Translations under genes and position numbers: made by a program
The notes under the pieces: generated by a model
The model's database searches: none
What the model saw: the letters and a program-made list of their open reading frames with translations, nothing else
What the model was told of the DNA's origin: nothing
Shown: piece after piece, positions 25,729 to 34,797 of the stretch
Numbering within the stretch: position 1 is the stretch's first letter
Layout of the letters: each line of letters begins with the position of its first letter
IMG/VR virus record: IMGVR_UViG_3300042527_000802
Coordinates: 53,481-117,480 of that record
DNA length: 64,000 nucleotides
Strand: one strand, 5' to 3'
From: a virus

Positions 25729-25904
25729 ATAAAAACTTTTCAGATATTAAAGTGGGCGAAAGATTCACTATAAACGGTAAAGAATATGTTAGAATACAGG
25801 ATGTTAAAGTTAGTTGCTGTAGATCTATTAATGCTCAAGCAGTAGAAAATGCCGGTGAACGTATTTTTGTGCAACCTACAAATGTGGTGACCGTAAATGC
25901 CTAA
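25725..25904 (+). CDS. Small conserved phage protein between polymerase halves
   Basis: 59 aa: MNKNFSDIKVGERFTINGKE followed by a VSCCRSINAQ motif and VQPTNVVTVNA. Very small proteins with a 'VG-x-x-F-x-x-NG-x-x-Y' strand and a Cys/Asn-Ala motif are widespread in phages and look like a compact beta barrel. Function unknown. It overlaps the polymerase stop (ATGA) and the exonuclease start by 8 nt, so all are one translational unit. Confidence 0.6.
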   Translation: MNKNFSDIKVGERFTINGKEYVRIQDVKVSCCRSINAQAVENAGERIFVQPTNVVTVNA

Positions 25905-26607
25905 TTTTCAAAAATTGTGCGTTTTCGATTTGGAAACGGACGGAGTAGATCCAGGAAAATGTAGTCCAGTACAAATTGCTGCTATTATAGTTGATCCAAT
26001 TAAATTAGAAATTATACCAAATTCAGAATTTAATATCCATTTAAAGCCAGAAGCTTTAGAAAATAATGCTTCATATAAATATGAAGACAGCGATGTTTTA
26101 GATTTCCATTCAAAGGTAAGAGGGTGCTCTAAAGAAGATATTCTTAAATCATGGCGCTCTTATCAAGATCAAAAAACTGGATGGGAAATGTTTGTCTCAT
26201 ATCTAAATATGTATCATACTAGATCTAATGGTAAAAAATCCTGCTTCACTGCACCAATTGCTGCTGGATATAATATTAATAGGTTTGATCTTAGGATTAT
26301 AGAAAGATTAAGTACTAAATATGGCAATCTTAATAAAGAAGCCAAATCAGATTTGTTTTATCCTAGAGACGTTATTGATGTTATGAATATTCTGTTTTAT
26401 TGGTTTGAGTATAATAATGAGCTTAAAAATTATACGCTAGATAACCTAAGAGATTATCTGGGTTTGAGTAAAGAGGGTGCCCATGATGCTCTAAAGGATG
26501 TTAAAGATACTGCAGAAATCATGATTAGATTTTTAAAGTTACATAGAAAACTTGGAGAAAAGGTAAAATTTAAGGGATCCTTTGCAAATGCAAAAATACA
26601 AATTTAG
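25897..26607 (+). CDS. DnaQ-like 3'-5' exonuclease
   Basis: 236 aa. DEDDh-type exonuclease: Asp11-x-Glu13 (FDLETDG), a middle NINRFDLRII (Asp), and a final HDALKDVKDT (His...Asp). It gives proofreading or DNA-end trimming. Being placed between the two polymerase III alpha parts suggests it is the epsilon-like proofreading subunit of this polymerase. It overlaps both neighbours. Confidence 0.85.
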   Translation: MPNFQKLCVFDLETDGVDPGKCSPVQIAAIIVDPIKLEIIPNSEFNIHLKPEALENNASYKYEDSDVLDFHSKVRGCSKEDILKSWRSYQDQKTGWEMFVSYLNMYHTRSNGKKSCFTAPIAAGYNINRFDLRIIERLSTKYGNLNKEAKSDLFYPRDVIDVMNILFYWFEYNNELKNYTLDNLRDYLGLSKEGAHDALKDVKDTAEIMIRFLKLHRKLGEKVKFKGSFANAKIQI

Positions 26608-28192
26608 TTGCGGATGTTCATTTGACATAGTAGATAAGAACAAGTTAATATTTTCTCCTAAGATCACAGATATTAATTTACAATGTTCTAAAACTTGGGA
26701 ACTGATTTCGGATGGTAATACCAAAGGAATCTTTCAATTAGAATCTAGACTTGGACAAATGATGGCTAAAAAATTAAAGCCAGAAAATATTGAACAGTTA
26801 TCTGCTTTGATTGCTGTTTTAAGGCCAGGATCGCTAGAAGCCATGAGAGATGGTAAAAGTATTACTAATCATTATATAGATAGAAAAAATAGTAGAGAAA
26901 GCATAGACTATTTTCATCCTATATTAGAGACAGTTTTACAAGATACCTTCGGAGAAATGATTTATCAAGAACAGGCGATGGAAATTTCCAGAGTAATTGC
27001 TGGATTTAATTTGCAAGAGGCGGATGAATTGCGTAAAAGTATTGGAAAAAAGAACACAGAGTTGATGGCTAAAGTTAAGACAAAATTTCTTAATGGATGT
27101 CAACAATTAGGCAAAGTAACACAGAAAGAAGCAGAAGAAATTTTTAGCTGGATCGAAAAAGCTCAAAGATATCAATTTAATCTTTCTCATTCTATGTCTT
27201 ATGCTATGAACGCATACTTGTCTGCTTATACAAAAGCTCATTTCCCACAAGCGTTCTTTTGTTCCTATCTTAGATATGCCAAAGATAAAATTGATCCACA
27301 ACAAGAGATCAAACAACTAATTAAAAATGCTAATGAGATGGATATATTAGTTTGTTTACCAGATCTAAGATTATTAAATAAACTATTTTCTATCTTTAAT
27401 AAGAACATATATTTTGGCATCACAGATATTAAAGGTGTTGGATCATCTGTATTTGAGAAGATTTTAGAGCTAGATAAAAAATTCACTATTAAAAACTTAA
27501 ACTATATCTCTACTATATTTTTTATATTACAAAATATTAATTCTACAGCAGCAAAAGCATTAATTTGTTGTGGTGCTATAGATTATTTTCGTAAAAATAG
27601 AACTGAAATGCTTTTTGAATATGAGTTAACATCCAATCTAACTAAAAAAGAAATAGAGCATTGTTCAACTATCATTGCTAATAATGGTAGTATACAAGAT
27701 ATCTTTAAATATCTAATTAATCATCCTAAAGTGAATGTTAAGAGAAAAAAAGTAATACAGGATCTTTTATCAGCTAGTATAAATCCTCCTTATTCTCTAA
27801 TAGACAAAATAGAATGGTTGGCAGACAATGAAGAGTCTCTACTAGGAACCGCTATATCATGTTCAAAATTAGACACATATGATATTACAATGACCAATAC
27901 AAACTGTAGAGAATTTAAAAACACAGACTATGCTAAAAAAATATTAATTGCTGGAGAAATTTCTAATATTAATATAGTCAAAACTAAAACTGGTAAAAAT
28001 CCAGGACAAGAAATGGCATTCGTTAGTATAGAAGATCAGAGTGGAATTTTAGATTCGATTATATTTTTCCCTGACCAATATGATAAGTACAAGCATCATT
28101 TATTCCAAAGCAATATTTTGATTTTTGCTGGCGATAAGGGTAAGACCAAAGACGGCCTAATCGTAGATAAATGTTTTGTTCCACGATCTTGA
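26588..28192 (+). CDS. dnaE: DNA polymerase III alpha subunit, C-terminal part (fingers, HhH, OB fold)
   Basis: 534 aa. After a novel-looking N-terminal piece of about 25 residues with FSCGCSF, it picks up the DnaE sequence where the first chain ends: GIFQLESR, VLRPGSLEAM, EMIYQEQAM, RKSIGKKN and NLSHSMSYA fingers motifs, then GITDIKGVG (HhH) and an OB-fold (about 450-530). Start is the ATG at 26588 (a TTG at 26582 is less likely), 20 nt inside the exonuclease gene. It must pair with the product of 23857-25728. Confidence 0.88.
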   Translation: MQKYKFSCGCSFDIVDKNKLIFSPKITDINLQCSKTWELISDGNTKGIFQLESRLGQMMAKKLKPENIEQLSALIAVLRPGSLEAMRDGKSITNHYIDRKNSRESIDYFHPILETVLQDTFGEMIYQEQAMEISRVIAGFNLQEADELRKSIGKKNTELMAKVKTKFLNGCQQLGKVTQKEAEEIFSWIEKAQRYQFNLSHSMSYAMNAYLSAYTKAHFPQAFFCSYLRYAKDKIDPQQEIKQLIKNANEMDILVCLPDLRLLNKLFSIFNKNIYFGITDIKGVGSSVFEKILELDKKFTIKNLNYISTIFFILQNINSTAAKALICCGAIDYFRKNRTEMLFEYELTSNLTKKEIEHCSTIIANNGSIQDIFKYLINHPKVNVKRKKVIQDLLSASINPPYSLIDKIEWLADNEESLLGTAISCSKLDTYDITMTNTNCREFKNTDYAKKILIAGEISNINIVKTKTGKNPGQEMAFVSIEDQSGILDSIIFFPDQYDKYKHHLFQSNILIFAGDKGKTKDGLIVDKCFVPRS

Positions 28193-28216
28193 CACTGTGG
28201 CACCGGATGCTATAAT
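28189..28216 (+). promoter_or_regulatory. Sigma70-type promoter for ssb
   Basis: Perfect TTGACA (28189-28194), a 16-nt spacer and perfect TATAAT (28211-28216). The -35 box overlaps the stop of the polymerase gene. The predicted start near 28223 leaves a 34-nt leader containing GAGGAG (28244-28249). Confidence 0.8.
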
Positions 28217-28256
28217 AGATTAGTGATTTGTTTTTTAACTTTTGAGGAGATTCAGA

Positions 28257-28634
28257 ATGAATATTACATTGCTAAAGGGTAATCTAGCTCGCGATCCAGA
28301 AGTAAGAGTTGTAACAACTGGAAATAAGCAAACTTCTGTTGTTAATTTTACAGTTGCTACTTCTAGAGAGTACACTAAGGCTAATGGCGACAAGGATAAG
28401 ATTACATCTTTTATTAATTGCGAAGCTTGGGATAGTGGTGCGGAAATTATTGCTAATTCGTTTAAGAAAGGCGATCTGGTACTAATTGAAGGATCTCTTA
28501 GAAATGATAGTTGGGAAAAGGATGGAGTTAAGCATAGTACCCTAAAGGTACGCGTAAATAATTTCTCCAAGATTACAAGACTATCTAATCCTAAGTCAAA
28601 GTCAACAGAAGAAGCAGAGCCTGTTGCCTTTTGA
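28257..28634 (+). CDS. ssb: Single-stranded DNA-binding protein
   Basis: 125 aa. OB-fold SSB signatures: NITLLKGNLARDPEVR, VNFTVAT, INCEAWDSGAE, LIEGSLRNDSW. The acidic C-terminus ending EEAEPVAF resembles the partner-binding tip of bacterial SSB. ATG at 28257 has GAGGAG seven bases upstream. It coats ssDNA at the fork and in recombination. It has its own promoter and a hairpin terminator, unlike the tightly overlapped genes around it, consistent with high expression. Confidence 0.92.
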   Translation: MNITLLKGNLARDPEVRVVTTGNKQTSVVNFTVATSREYTKANGDKDKITSFINCEAWDSGAEIIANSFKKGDLVLIEGSLRNDSWEKDGVKHSTLKVRVNNFSKITRLSNPKSKSTEEAEPVAF

Positions 28635-28657
28635 TTCTAACCTATAGGAACTTTAGG

Positions 28658-28692
28658 AATAAGATTGGGGGCTAACCACCCCCATTCTTATT
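28658..28692 (+). terminator. Hairpin terminator after ssb
   Basis: A 14-bp stem with one mismatch (AATAAGATTGGGGG pairing with CCCCCATTCTTATT) and a 7-nt loop. The U-tract after the stem is weak (TTATT is within the stem), so it may act as terminator or as an RNA 3' stabiliser. Confidence 0.7.
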
Positions 28693-28701
28693 ATCTACAC
28701 A

Positions 28702-30381
28702 ATGCAATCATCTAACCAAAAATTAAGAATATTATTCGCAGCAGAAGCAAGTTTTGTTAACTCTGGTTTTGGAAATTATACTAGAGAATTATTAACCAGA
28801 CTACATGCTACAAATAAATATCATATAGCAGAGTTTGCTTCTTATGGCTTTGTCAATGATCCACGAGATAAAGATATAAAGTGGAGATATTATGCAAATG
28901 CTGTTAAGGATGGGGATCCTAGACATCAAGAATATATGTCGCGTGGAGACAATCAGTTTGGTAGATGGAGATTTGATAAAGTTGTTCTAGATTTCAAACC
29001 ACATGTTGTTATTGATTGGCGTGACTATTGGATGAGTTCATATCAAGGTATATCTCCATTAAGGCCATATTTTAATTGGGTTCTTATGCCAACGGTAGAC
29101 TCCGCTCCACAGCAAGAATCATGGATCGATACATATTTAGATGCCGATGCTATATTTACTTACTCTGATTGGGGAGCAAAAGTAATACTAGAACAAAGTA
29201 ATAATAAAATCAATTACATAGATACAACAAGACCTGGTGTTGATCTAAAAATTTTTAAGCCATATGATGATATTAAAGCAATAAAAAATAGATTGGGTCT
29301 GCCAGAAGATAGTTATATTATTGGAACCGTTATGCGTAATCAAAAACGTAAACTTTTCCCAGAATTAATGAAAGCATTTCGCCAATTATTAGACGAAATG
29401 TATGCAGAAGGATCTAAAGAAGCAGATAAGCTCTATTTATATCTACACACCAGTTATCCTGATGCTGGGTGGGATCTTCCAGAATTGCTCAAAGAACATA
29501 GACTATTAAATAGGGTTTATTTTACCTATAGATGTCATAGATGTGGCGATGTTGCCGCTAATGTATATTCACATCCAACAAAAATATGTAAAAAATGCTT
29601 TGAGCCATCAAGCAAATTTACTAGCGTTACAAATGGTGTTGATAATCCAACCCTATCTGACATATACAATGTTTTTGATCTGTACGTACAATATGCTATT
29701 TGTGAAGGTGCTGGTATGCCACAAATAGAAGCAGCCGCATGTGGTGTTCCAATAGCAACAGTAAATTATAGTGCTATGATAGATGTGATAAATAAACTAG
29801 ATGCCTATCCTATAAAGATCGGAGCATTCTTCAAAGAGCTAGAAACTAAAGCTGTTAGAGCATATCCGGACAATAACGATTTAGTTAAAATTATTAAAAA
29901 GCATATAAGATTACGACCAAATCAACTAAAAGAAAAAAAGAAAAATGTCAGAAGTCTTGCTGAAAGGTACTACGATTGGGACCATACTGCAAAAATATGG
30001 GAAAATTTCTTAGACTCTCCACATTTATTCCATGCACGACGATCATGGAATGATCCACCAACTTATCTACCAGCGCCAAATATTAACGCGCAAGATTTAG
30101 ATATTAAAAATGGCTTTTTCAATATATATAATATGTGTTCAAATAATTTGAAAGATATTAGTAAAATGTCTACCATGTCCATATTAGATATGTGCAAAGA
30201 CGCCACTCATGGATTTACACAAAATGGATTAAATATACAGAACGCTGCATATCAAGATGTAGCAAATAATATTTCGGTTATGGTCAATAACCATAATCAG
30301 GCGGAAAGAGCAAGAACAGAAAATATAAAATTTAATGAAGATTTTATTAAATATGCAGAGATAAAGGAGTCTTGTTCATGA
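28702..30381 (+). CDS. GT4-type glycosyltransferase with inserted zinc ribbon
   Basis: 559 aa. GT-B fold: an N-terminal Rossmann part starting LRILFAAEASFVNSGFGNYT, then GTVMRNQKRK and the nucleotide-sugar site Glu335-x7-Glu343 (EGAGMPQIEAAACGVP). Between the two donor-domain strands lies an unusual four-Cys zinc ribbon (Cys278, 281, 296, 299). A C-terminal extension of about 130 residues is helical. It transfers a sugar from a nucleotide donor; the acceptor is unknown. It is first of eight overlapping genes of this type and has no clear promoter other than read-through from ssb. Confidence 0.82.
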   Translation: MQSSNQKLRILFAAEASFVNSGFGNYTRELLTRLHATNKYHIAEFASYGFVNDPRDKDIKWRYYANAVKDGDPRHQEYMSRGDNQFGRWRFDKVVLDFKPHVVIDWRDYWMSSYQGISPLRPYFNWVLMPTVDSAPQQESWIDTYLDADAIFTYSDWGAKVILEQSNNKINYIDTTRPGVDLKIFKPYDDIKAIKNRLGLPEDSYIIGTVMRNQKRKLFPELMKAFRQLLDEMYAEGSKEADKLYLYLHTSYPDAGWDLPELLKEHRLLNRVYFTYRCHRCGDVAANVYSHPTKICKKCFEPSSKFTSVTNGVDNPTLSDIYNVFDLYVQYAICEGAGMPQIEAAACGVPIATVNYSAMIDVINKLDAYPIKIGAFFKELETKAVRAYPDNNDLVKIIKKHIRLRPNQLKEKKKNVRSLAERYYDWDHTAKIWENFLDSPHLFHARRSWNDPPTYLPAPNINAQDLDIKNGFFNIYNMCSNNLKDISKMSTMSILDMCKDATHGFTQNGLNIQNAAYQDVANNISVMVNNHNQAERARTENIKFNEDFIKYAEIKESCS

Positions 30382-31373
30382 ACACTCTGTATATAGGACC
30401 ATATAAAAATAATAACATATTGAGTATTAGTAGTCTAGATATTATAGACTGTCTTAACAATAGTACTAAAATAGAACATCTATCTATTAGACCTATCTAT
30501 GTAAACAATAATCAAAATAATCATAAAAGTCTAATAATCTCTAATTTGGAAAGAACAAAGTATTTAGAATCATATGATATGGTTATTCAACATGGCCCAG
30601 TTCAACTTTTATTAGATTATCTTCCGATATCATCAAAAAATGTTGCCATACCTCTTTTGGATAAAATCTATAATAGAAATAGATACTTTGAGTCTTTAGC
30701 TAATTTTGATCTAATATTAGTTGATACAGAAGAATATCATGACTTCTTAACGTCGGGATACGGATTCAAAAACGTAAGGATATTTGACTACTATGGATTG
30801 TATCACAATACAAAAACCTTAGATTTTAGCACTTGTAGATCAGATAAAAAGATTTATTACATAGGTCTGTATGACTCTGCTATAATAGAGAAAATTATTC
30901 GGGCATTTTATTTAGCGTCCACAGGTACGGATAACGTATCATTAATGCTGTTTATTAATCAGCCACCAGATACGATACCCGAAGATTTCAATAAAAAGAT
31001 TCAAGAGATACAAAAGTCGCTAAATATCAATAGTGTTAATGATAATATAAATTTATTTTTCAAGTATTTCGACACTGACGAGATAATCTCTATGCATAAT
31101 TCTTGTGACATTTATATTGATCTTTGTAATTATAATGCTGATTCTGGCTTTAACCGATACCTTGCTAGGAATAAAAATAAGACTATTATTGATAGAACAA
31201 AACTTGATACATATAATGAGTTTGCATTTCATAACAATGGATATATTTATCCAGAAACTATACAAGACTTTAGTTGTTTTTCTTTGGCGAGAGCGATTGG
31301 CGACTCTTTGACTTATGAAAACAAACATAAACACACAAAATATCCAAATATAGCCGAGATTGTATGTCAATAA
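30378..31373 (+). CDS. Glycosyltransferase-like protein
   Basis: 331 aa from the ATG at 30378 (AAAGGAGT seven bases upstream; a TTG at 30372 is less likely). A Rossmann-like alternation is seen (DLILVDTEEYHDFL, KKIYYIGLYDSAIIEKII, DIYIDLCNYN), as in GT-B enzymes, but the Glu-x7-Glu site is weak. It overlaps genes on both sides (4 and 10 nt). Probable sugar transferase or a degenerate relative. Confidence 0.5.
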   Translation: MNTLYIGPYKNNNILSISSLDIIDCLNNSTKIEHLSIRPIYVNNNQNNHKSLIISNLERTKYLESYDMVIQHGPVQLLLDYLPISSKNVAIPLLDKIYNRNRYFESLANFDLILVDTEEYHDFLTSGYGFKNVRIFDYYGLYHNTKTLDFSTCRSDKKIYYIGLYDSAIIEKIIRAFYLASTGTDNVSLMLFINQPPDTIPEDFNKKIQEIQKSLNINSVNDNINLFFKYFDTDEIISMHNSCDIYIDLCNYNADSGFNRYLARNKNKTIIDRTKLDTYNEFAFHNNGYIYPETIQDFSCFSLARAIGDSLTYENKHKHTKYPNIAEIVCQ

Positions 31374-32233
31374 ATTATCCAATAAGTAATATTATTCATG
31401 GTATTCTTTTTAATAAAGGAATAGGTTCTTTAAATATAGCATATAATCCAATTGGTGGCCTATATGATCTAGCTATCAATGATCTTAAAAAATATCAATT
31501 TATATCTGATAATATGATATTTGATAATAAATTAATAAACTATGGATTAAGCTTTATTAATGATCCGGTTAATTATTCTCAAAATATAGAGAAGTATAAG
31601 AAATTATATGCAAACAAGATATTGTTTATGCATAATCCTATTCCCAACTTCTTTAAAAAAGAAGATGTATTTTTGATGAATAGTCATTTATCAAATTATA
31701 CGATATATTCATTTACTAATTCTCAACCAGAAGTTTTACCAAATAAGAAATATATAAAGTATGGACTAAAAATAAGATCAACCAAGATAGCATCTGATAG
31801 ATCTAATAATGTAGCCATATTATATAATACAGAAGAAAAACAAGCTAAAATACTTCATAGTGTCATATCATCTAAATTCACTAATATAGAATTAATAGAT
31901 ATAAAAAATATAAAAGATATAGTTTCTATTGAAGAAAAATTAAACAATACAAAAATCTGTATAGATACAACAGATTATTACAATGTTTTATTTGGAGTAT
32001 CTTGTGGCTGTTACGGATTGACATCACTAGTCAATAATGATCAAGCAATAGTGTCAAGAATAGATAATTTTGAAAATTGTCTTAATATGATTGAACAAAT
32101 CTTAACTTCTTATAGTCAAAATACTATTGACAACAGTACACAATATTTGGAAGCAAATTATAACTATGATAGTTTTGTTACTATTATAGATACCATCATT
32201 TCTAATAACTACTATATATCAGTACAACTATGA
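31364..32233 (+). CDS. Degenerate glycosyltransferase-like protein
   Basis: 289 aa. Rossmann-type strands (KILFMHNPIPNFF, NVAILYNTEEKQAKIL, TKICIDTTDYYNVLFGVSCGCY) suggest a GT-B relative. The final segment, a Gly/Cys turn followed by a short helix, sits where the nucleotide-sugar loop would be. Very AT-rich. Overlaps both neighbours. Confidence 0.45.
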   Translation: MSINYPISNIIHGILFNKGIGSLNIAYNPIGGLYDLAINDLKKYQFISDNMIFDNKLINYGLSFINDPVNYSQNIEKYKKLYANKILFMHNPIPNFFKKEDVFLMNSHLSNYTIYSFTNSQPEVLPNKKYIKYGLKIRSTKIASDRSNNVAILYNTEEKQAKILHSVISSKFTNIELIDIKNIKDIVSIEEKLNNTKICIDTTDYYNVLFGVSCGCYGLTSLVNNDQAIVSRIDNFENCLNMIEQILTSYSQNTIDNSTQYLEANYNYDSFVTIIDTIISNNYYISVQL

Positions 32234-32658
32234 GTAAAAAAATAAACTTAGTCACAGGAAATCAACAATCTTCTCAACCGCTTGGTCCGGGAATAGATAA
32301 CTTTAATGTTGAGCATTTAGGCTCATTATTCAGTTGTTCTATAGACGCAGTATATTGTTATATGTTTAATCTTTTTGACGAGACAAATGCATATAATGCT
32401 TTAGATACTATTTTAGATAAAATTAAGCCCGGTGGAGCTTTATTATTATCTATTCCAAATCTAAAAAGGATTGCTAAACTTTTTATTGATGGTACGATGC
32501 CAGATAAAGACTTCTTTCAAAATATTAGATCTATCAATAATACTATATCATATAATGATATCATCAAATATTGTAAACAAAAAAATAATCTTGTTGTGGC
32601 TGATCTAAAGAAAGAAGAAATTTTATCATTTATAACAATAAATAAAACAGGAATCTAA
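32230..32658 (+). CDS. Truncated class I methyltransferase-like protein
   Basis: 142 aa. It contains the later half of a SAM-methyltransferase fold: IDAVYCYMFNLFDE (strand 4), ILDKIKPGGALLLSIPNLKR (strand 5) and later strands. The Gly-rich SAM-binding motif I at the N-terminus is missing; only a short GPGIDN replaces it. It could be inactive, or a subunit or scaffold. The overlap with the preceding stop (ATGA) argues it is expressed. Confidence 0.5.
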   Translation: MSKKINLVTGNQQSSQPLGPGIDNFNVEHLGSLFSCSIDAVYCYMFNLFDETNAYNALDTILDKIKPGGALLLSIPNLKRIAKLFIDGTMPDKDFFQNIRSINNTISYNDIIKYCKQKNNLVVADLKKEEILSFITINKTGI

Positions 32659-32659
32659 T

Positions 32660-33421
32660 ATGGCAAACACTCACTGTAAATTGTGTCTATATGCTAAAGA
32701 AGTAACTTCTGATGAACCGTGTGAGTTCAATATAATATCATATATTAAAGATATTAAAGAAATCTCCACTCTAGATGATTATTTTTATATCAAAAATTAT
32801 AAATGTTCATATGGATTTTCTAAAGATAAATATCTTAATGAAAAAAATGAGTTAGATTCTATAGATCTAAAGCAACATATTATTCAAGAAGCTAAAATCT
32901 CATATTATCTTGTTGTCGATATGAGATCACTAAATAATGAGCAAATTACAACATGCGTAGACTACATAAATAATCTAGATATTAAACCAAAATTTTTATC
33001 ATTAATAGTTAGAACATCAACAAATATATTAGAAAAAATTGATATATTTAATAAAACCGTTGCTAAAGAAATTAAATGGAAAGCTCATGCATTTATTGAA
33101 GATGTAACATTTAATAGCTGTTTGAACATAGCTGCAGAAACCAATGTAGCAGATTCTAACTGTCAATTCCTTATGGCAATCGATGGTGGAAAAGAAAATA
33201 ATTTAATAAATGATATGGTAAATCATTGTCATTATATGTTTAAAGTTCTTCAAGATAATGTTCATATAATAATGAAATCTCCCGATGATCTGAATGGAAT
33301 TTTTATTCCTGTTACTATATACAAGTCTATGATTAATGCTATTGGTGGTGATTTAATTAAAGCCTTATCCATGATACCCAATATCATTATTAAAAACTAT
33401 GAAATTGAAAAATCAATATAA
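32660..33421 (+). CDS. Unknown protein with N-terminal Cys cluster
   Basis: 253 aa. An N-terminal CKLC with further Cys at about 21 and 50 could bind zinc. The rest alternates strands and helices (YYLVVDMRS, KFLSLIVRTS, IKWKAHAFIED) as in GT-A-like folds but lacks a clear DxD site. It lies between the methyltransferase-like and nucleotidyltransferase-like genes and overlaps the next by 23 nt. Confidence 0.45.
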   Translation: MANTHCKLCLYAKEVTSDEPCEFNIISYIKDIKEISTLDDYFYIKNYKCSYGFSKDKYLNEKNELDSIDLKQHIIQEAKISYYLVVDMRSLNNEQITTCVDYINNLDIKPKFLSLIVRTSTNILEKIDIFNKTVAKEIKWKAHAFIEDVTFNSCLNIAAETNVADSNCQFLMAIDGGKENNLINDMVNHCHYMFKVLQDNVHIIMKSPDDLNGIFIPVTIYKSMINAIGGDLIKALSMIPNIIIKNYEIEKSI

Positions 33422-34106
33422 TGCTATCTTATTAGTATCAGACATTACTAAGGGTATGAAATCGATTGGGTCTAAATCATTATTGGAAGTATCTAAAAAT
33501 TTAACCGTAATAGACTATCAAATACAATATCTAAAAAGATTCTATTATCCAGTTAACATTTATATTTGTACAGGGTTTGAGCATGATAAGATTGTTAAAA
33601 AAACTAGCAAATATAAAAATATAACTTATGTATACAATGCAGATTATGATGATGATAATCAATCAGGATCATTGATAAAATGTCTTCAGGAATATTCAAT
33701 TAATAATGCTATAGTAATAAATAACGGAATTTTACCACTGGATAAATTAACGATAGATATACTATATTCATCTATTCCTATTACTTCAAAAGACCCAAAG
33801 ACGCAATTTGACATAGGATGTAATGATACCAATCAAATTAAATACCTATTCTATGATCTGCCTAATAGATGGTTGGAATTTGCATATTTAAATAAACAAA
33901 CAATTGAAAAGATTATTGAATTATATAAAGATAAAAAATATAATAAGCTATTTCTGTTTGAACTTCTTAATATACTAATGGATCACGGAGTAGATCTAAA
34001 AGCAACCGTTATCAACAAAAATCTACCTATCAAAATAAATACTATAAAAGATTTATCCATAGCAAAGAAACATTATGACAAATATTTGTATCACAAGACA
34101 AAATAG
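33399..34106 (+). CDS. Sugar nucleotidyltransferase-like protein
   Basis: 235 aa. N-terminal AILLVSDITKGMKSIGSKSL resembles a degenerate nucleotidyltransferase signature (Leu-x-x-Gly...Pro-Lys-x-Leu), followed by VIDYQIQYLKRF, NIYICTGFEHDKI and a DDNQSGSL acidic/Gly turn as in the GlmU/LicC family. It may activate a sugar or polyol phosphate with CTP or UTP for the neighbouring transferases. Catalytic residues are partly changed, so activity is uncertain. Confidence 0.55.
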   Translation: MKLKNQYNAILLVSDITKGMKSIGSKSLLEVSKNLTVIDYQIQYLKRFYYPVNIYICTGFEHDKIVKKTSKYKNITYVYNADYDDDNQSGSLIKCLQEYSINNAIVINNGILPLDKLTIDILYSSIPITSKDPKTQFDIGCNDTNQIKYLFYDLPNRWLEFAYLNKQTIEKIIELYKDKKYNKLFLFELLNILMDHGVDLKATVINKNLPIKINTIKDLSIAKKHYDKYLYHKTK

Positions 34107-34797
34107 TAAATTTAATAGAAATATATTTTACTATAAAAACAGTAATTATAATATGATTGAGTATGTGTCAGGGTATGGTATTTATAAATATTACTTTGGT
34201 ATGAATACTAATATAGACCTGATGATTATTAATGCCTCTATCTTAAGTCCAGAAATAGAATCATTTATTCAAGAATTTCATCAAAAAATCAAATTTATTG
34301 TCTATAACGATAATGACACAAAAATCTTTTCTGATAAATATAGTAATTTCATATATAAATTCTTAGTTCATGAGTCATTGGGGCTATCAAATGAAATTAT
34401 TTTACCAAAGCATATTATTAATGATAAGATTTTTCATAGTCTAGACATTAAACACAAACAGAAGCAATATATCTATTTTCTAGACAATATATCGTCCATA
34501 CCCATTCAACTTGAACAAATTTTATATCCTAATACTGTCGAGCCAATCAAAATGTTCAATGGTAATAATATAAAACACTATCAGCACTTAGGACACATAA
34601 CAGAGGAAGTTAGAAAAGATCTTCTTTTAGAATCATCTGATTATCTTTATAGTAATAATGACTATCTAATGGAAGCAAAGTTATGTGGCTGTAATCTTAT
34701 AGACATTAGCGGACAGTCTGTAGATCTCAACAAAACATCAGATATTACAACAGAATATACAACATACGGCGACATTCTTAAGGTATTAGTATGCTAA
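34075..34797 (+). CDS. Glycosylation-cluster protein, unknown
   Basis: 240 aa. Rossmann-like strand pattern (IDLMIINASIL, IKFIVYNDNDTKIF, KQYIYFLDN) and a late MEAKLCGCNLIDIS resembling a GT-B donor-site helix. It overlaps the previous gene by 32 nt and the next by 7 nt. No firm family assignment. Confidence 0.45.
   Translation: MTNICITRQNSKFNRNIFYYKNSNYNMIEYVSGYGIYKYYFGMNTNIDLMIINASILSPEIESFIQEFHQKIKFIVYNDNDTKIFSDKYSNFIYKFLVHESLGLSNEIILPKHIINDKIFHSLDIKHKQKQYIYFLDNISSIPIQLEQILYPNTVEPIKMFNGNNIKHYQHLGHITEEVRKDLLLESSDYLYSNNDYLMEAKLCGCNLIDISGQSVDLNKTSDITTEYTTYGDILKVLVC

Noticed and set aside
23857-28192. Split intein joining the polymerase halves
   Set aside because: The first chain ends and the second begins without intein splice motifs (no N-terminal Cys block, no terminal His-Asn then Cys/Ser). 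The break site also differs from the cyanobacterial DnaE split-intein site.
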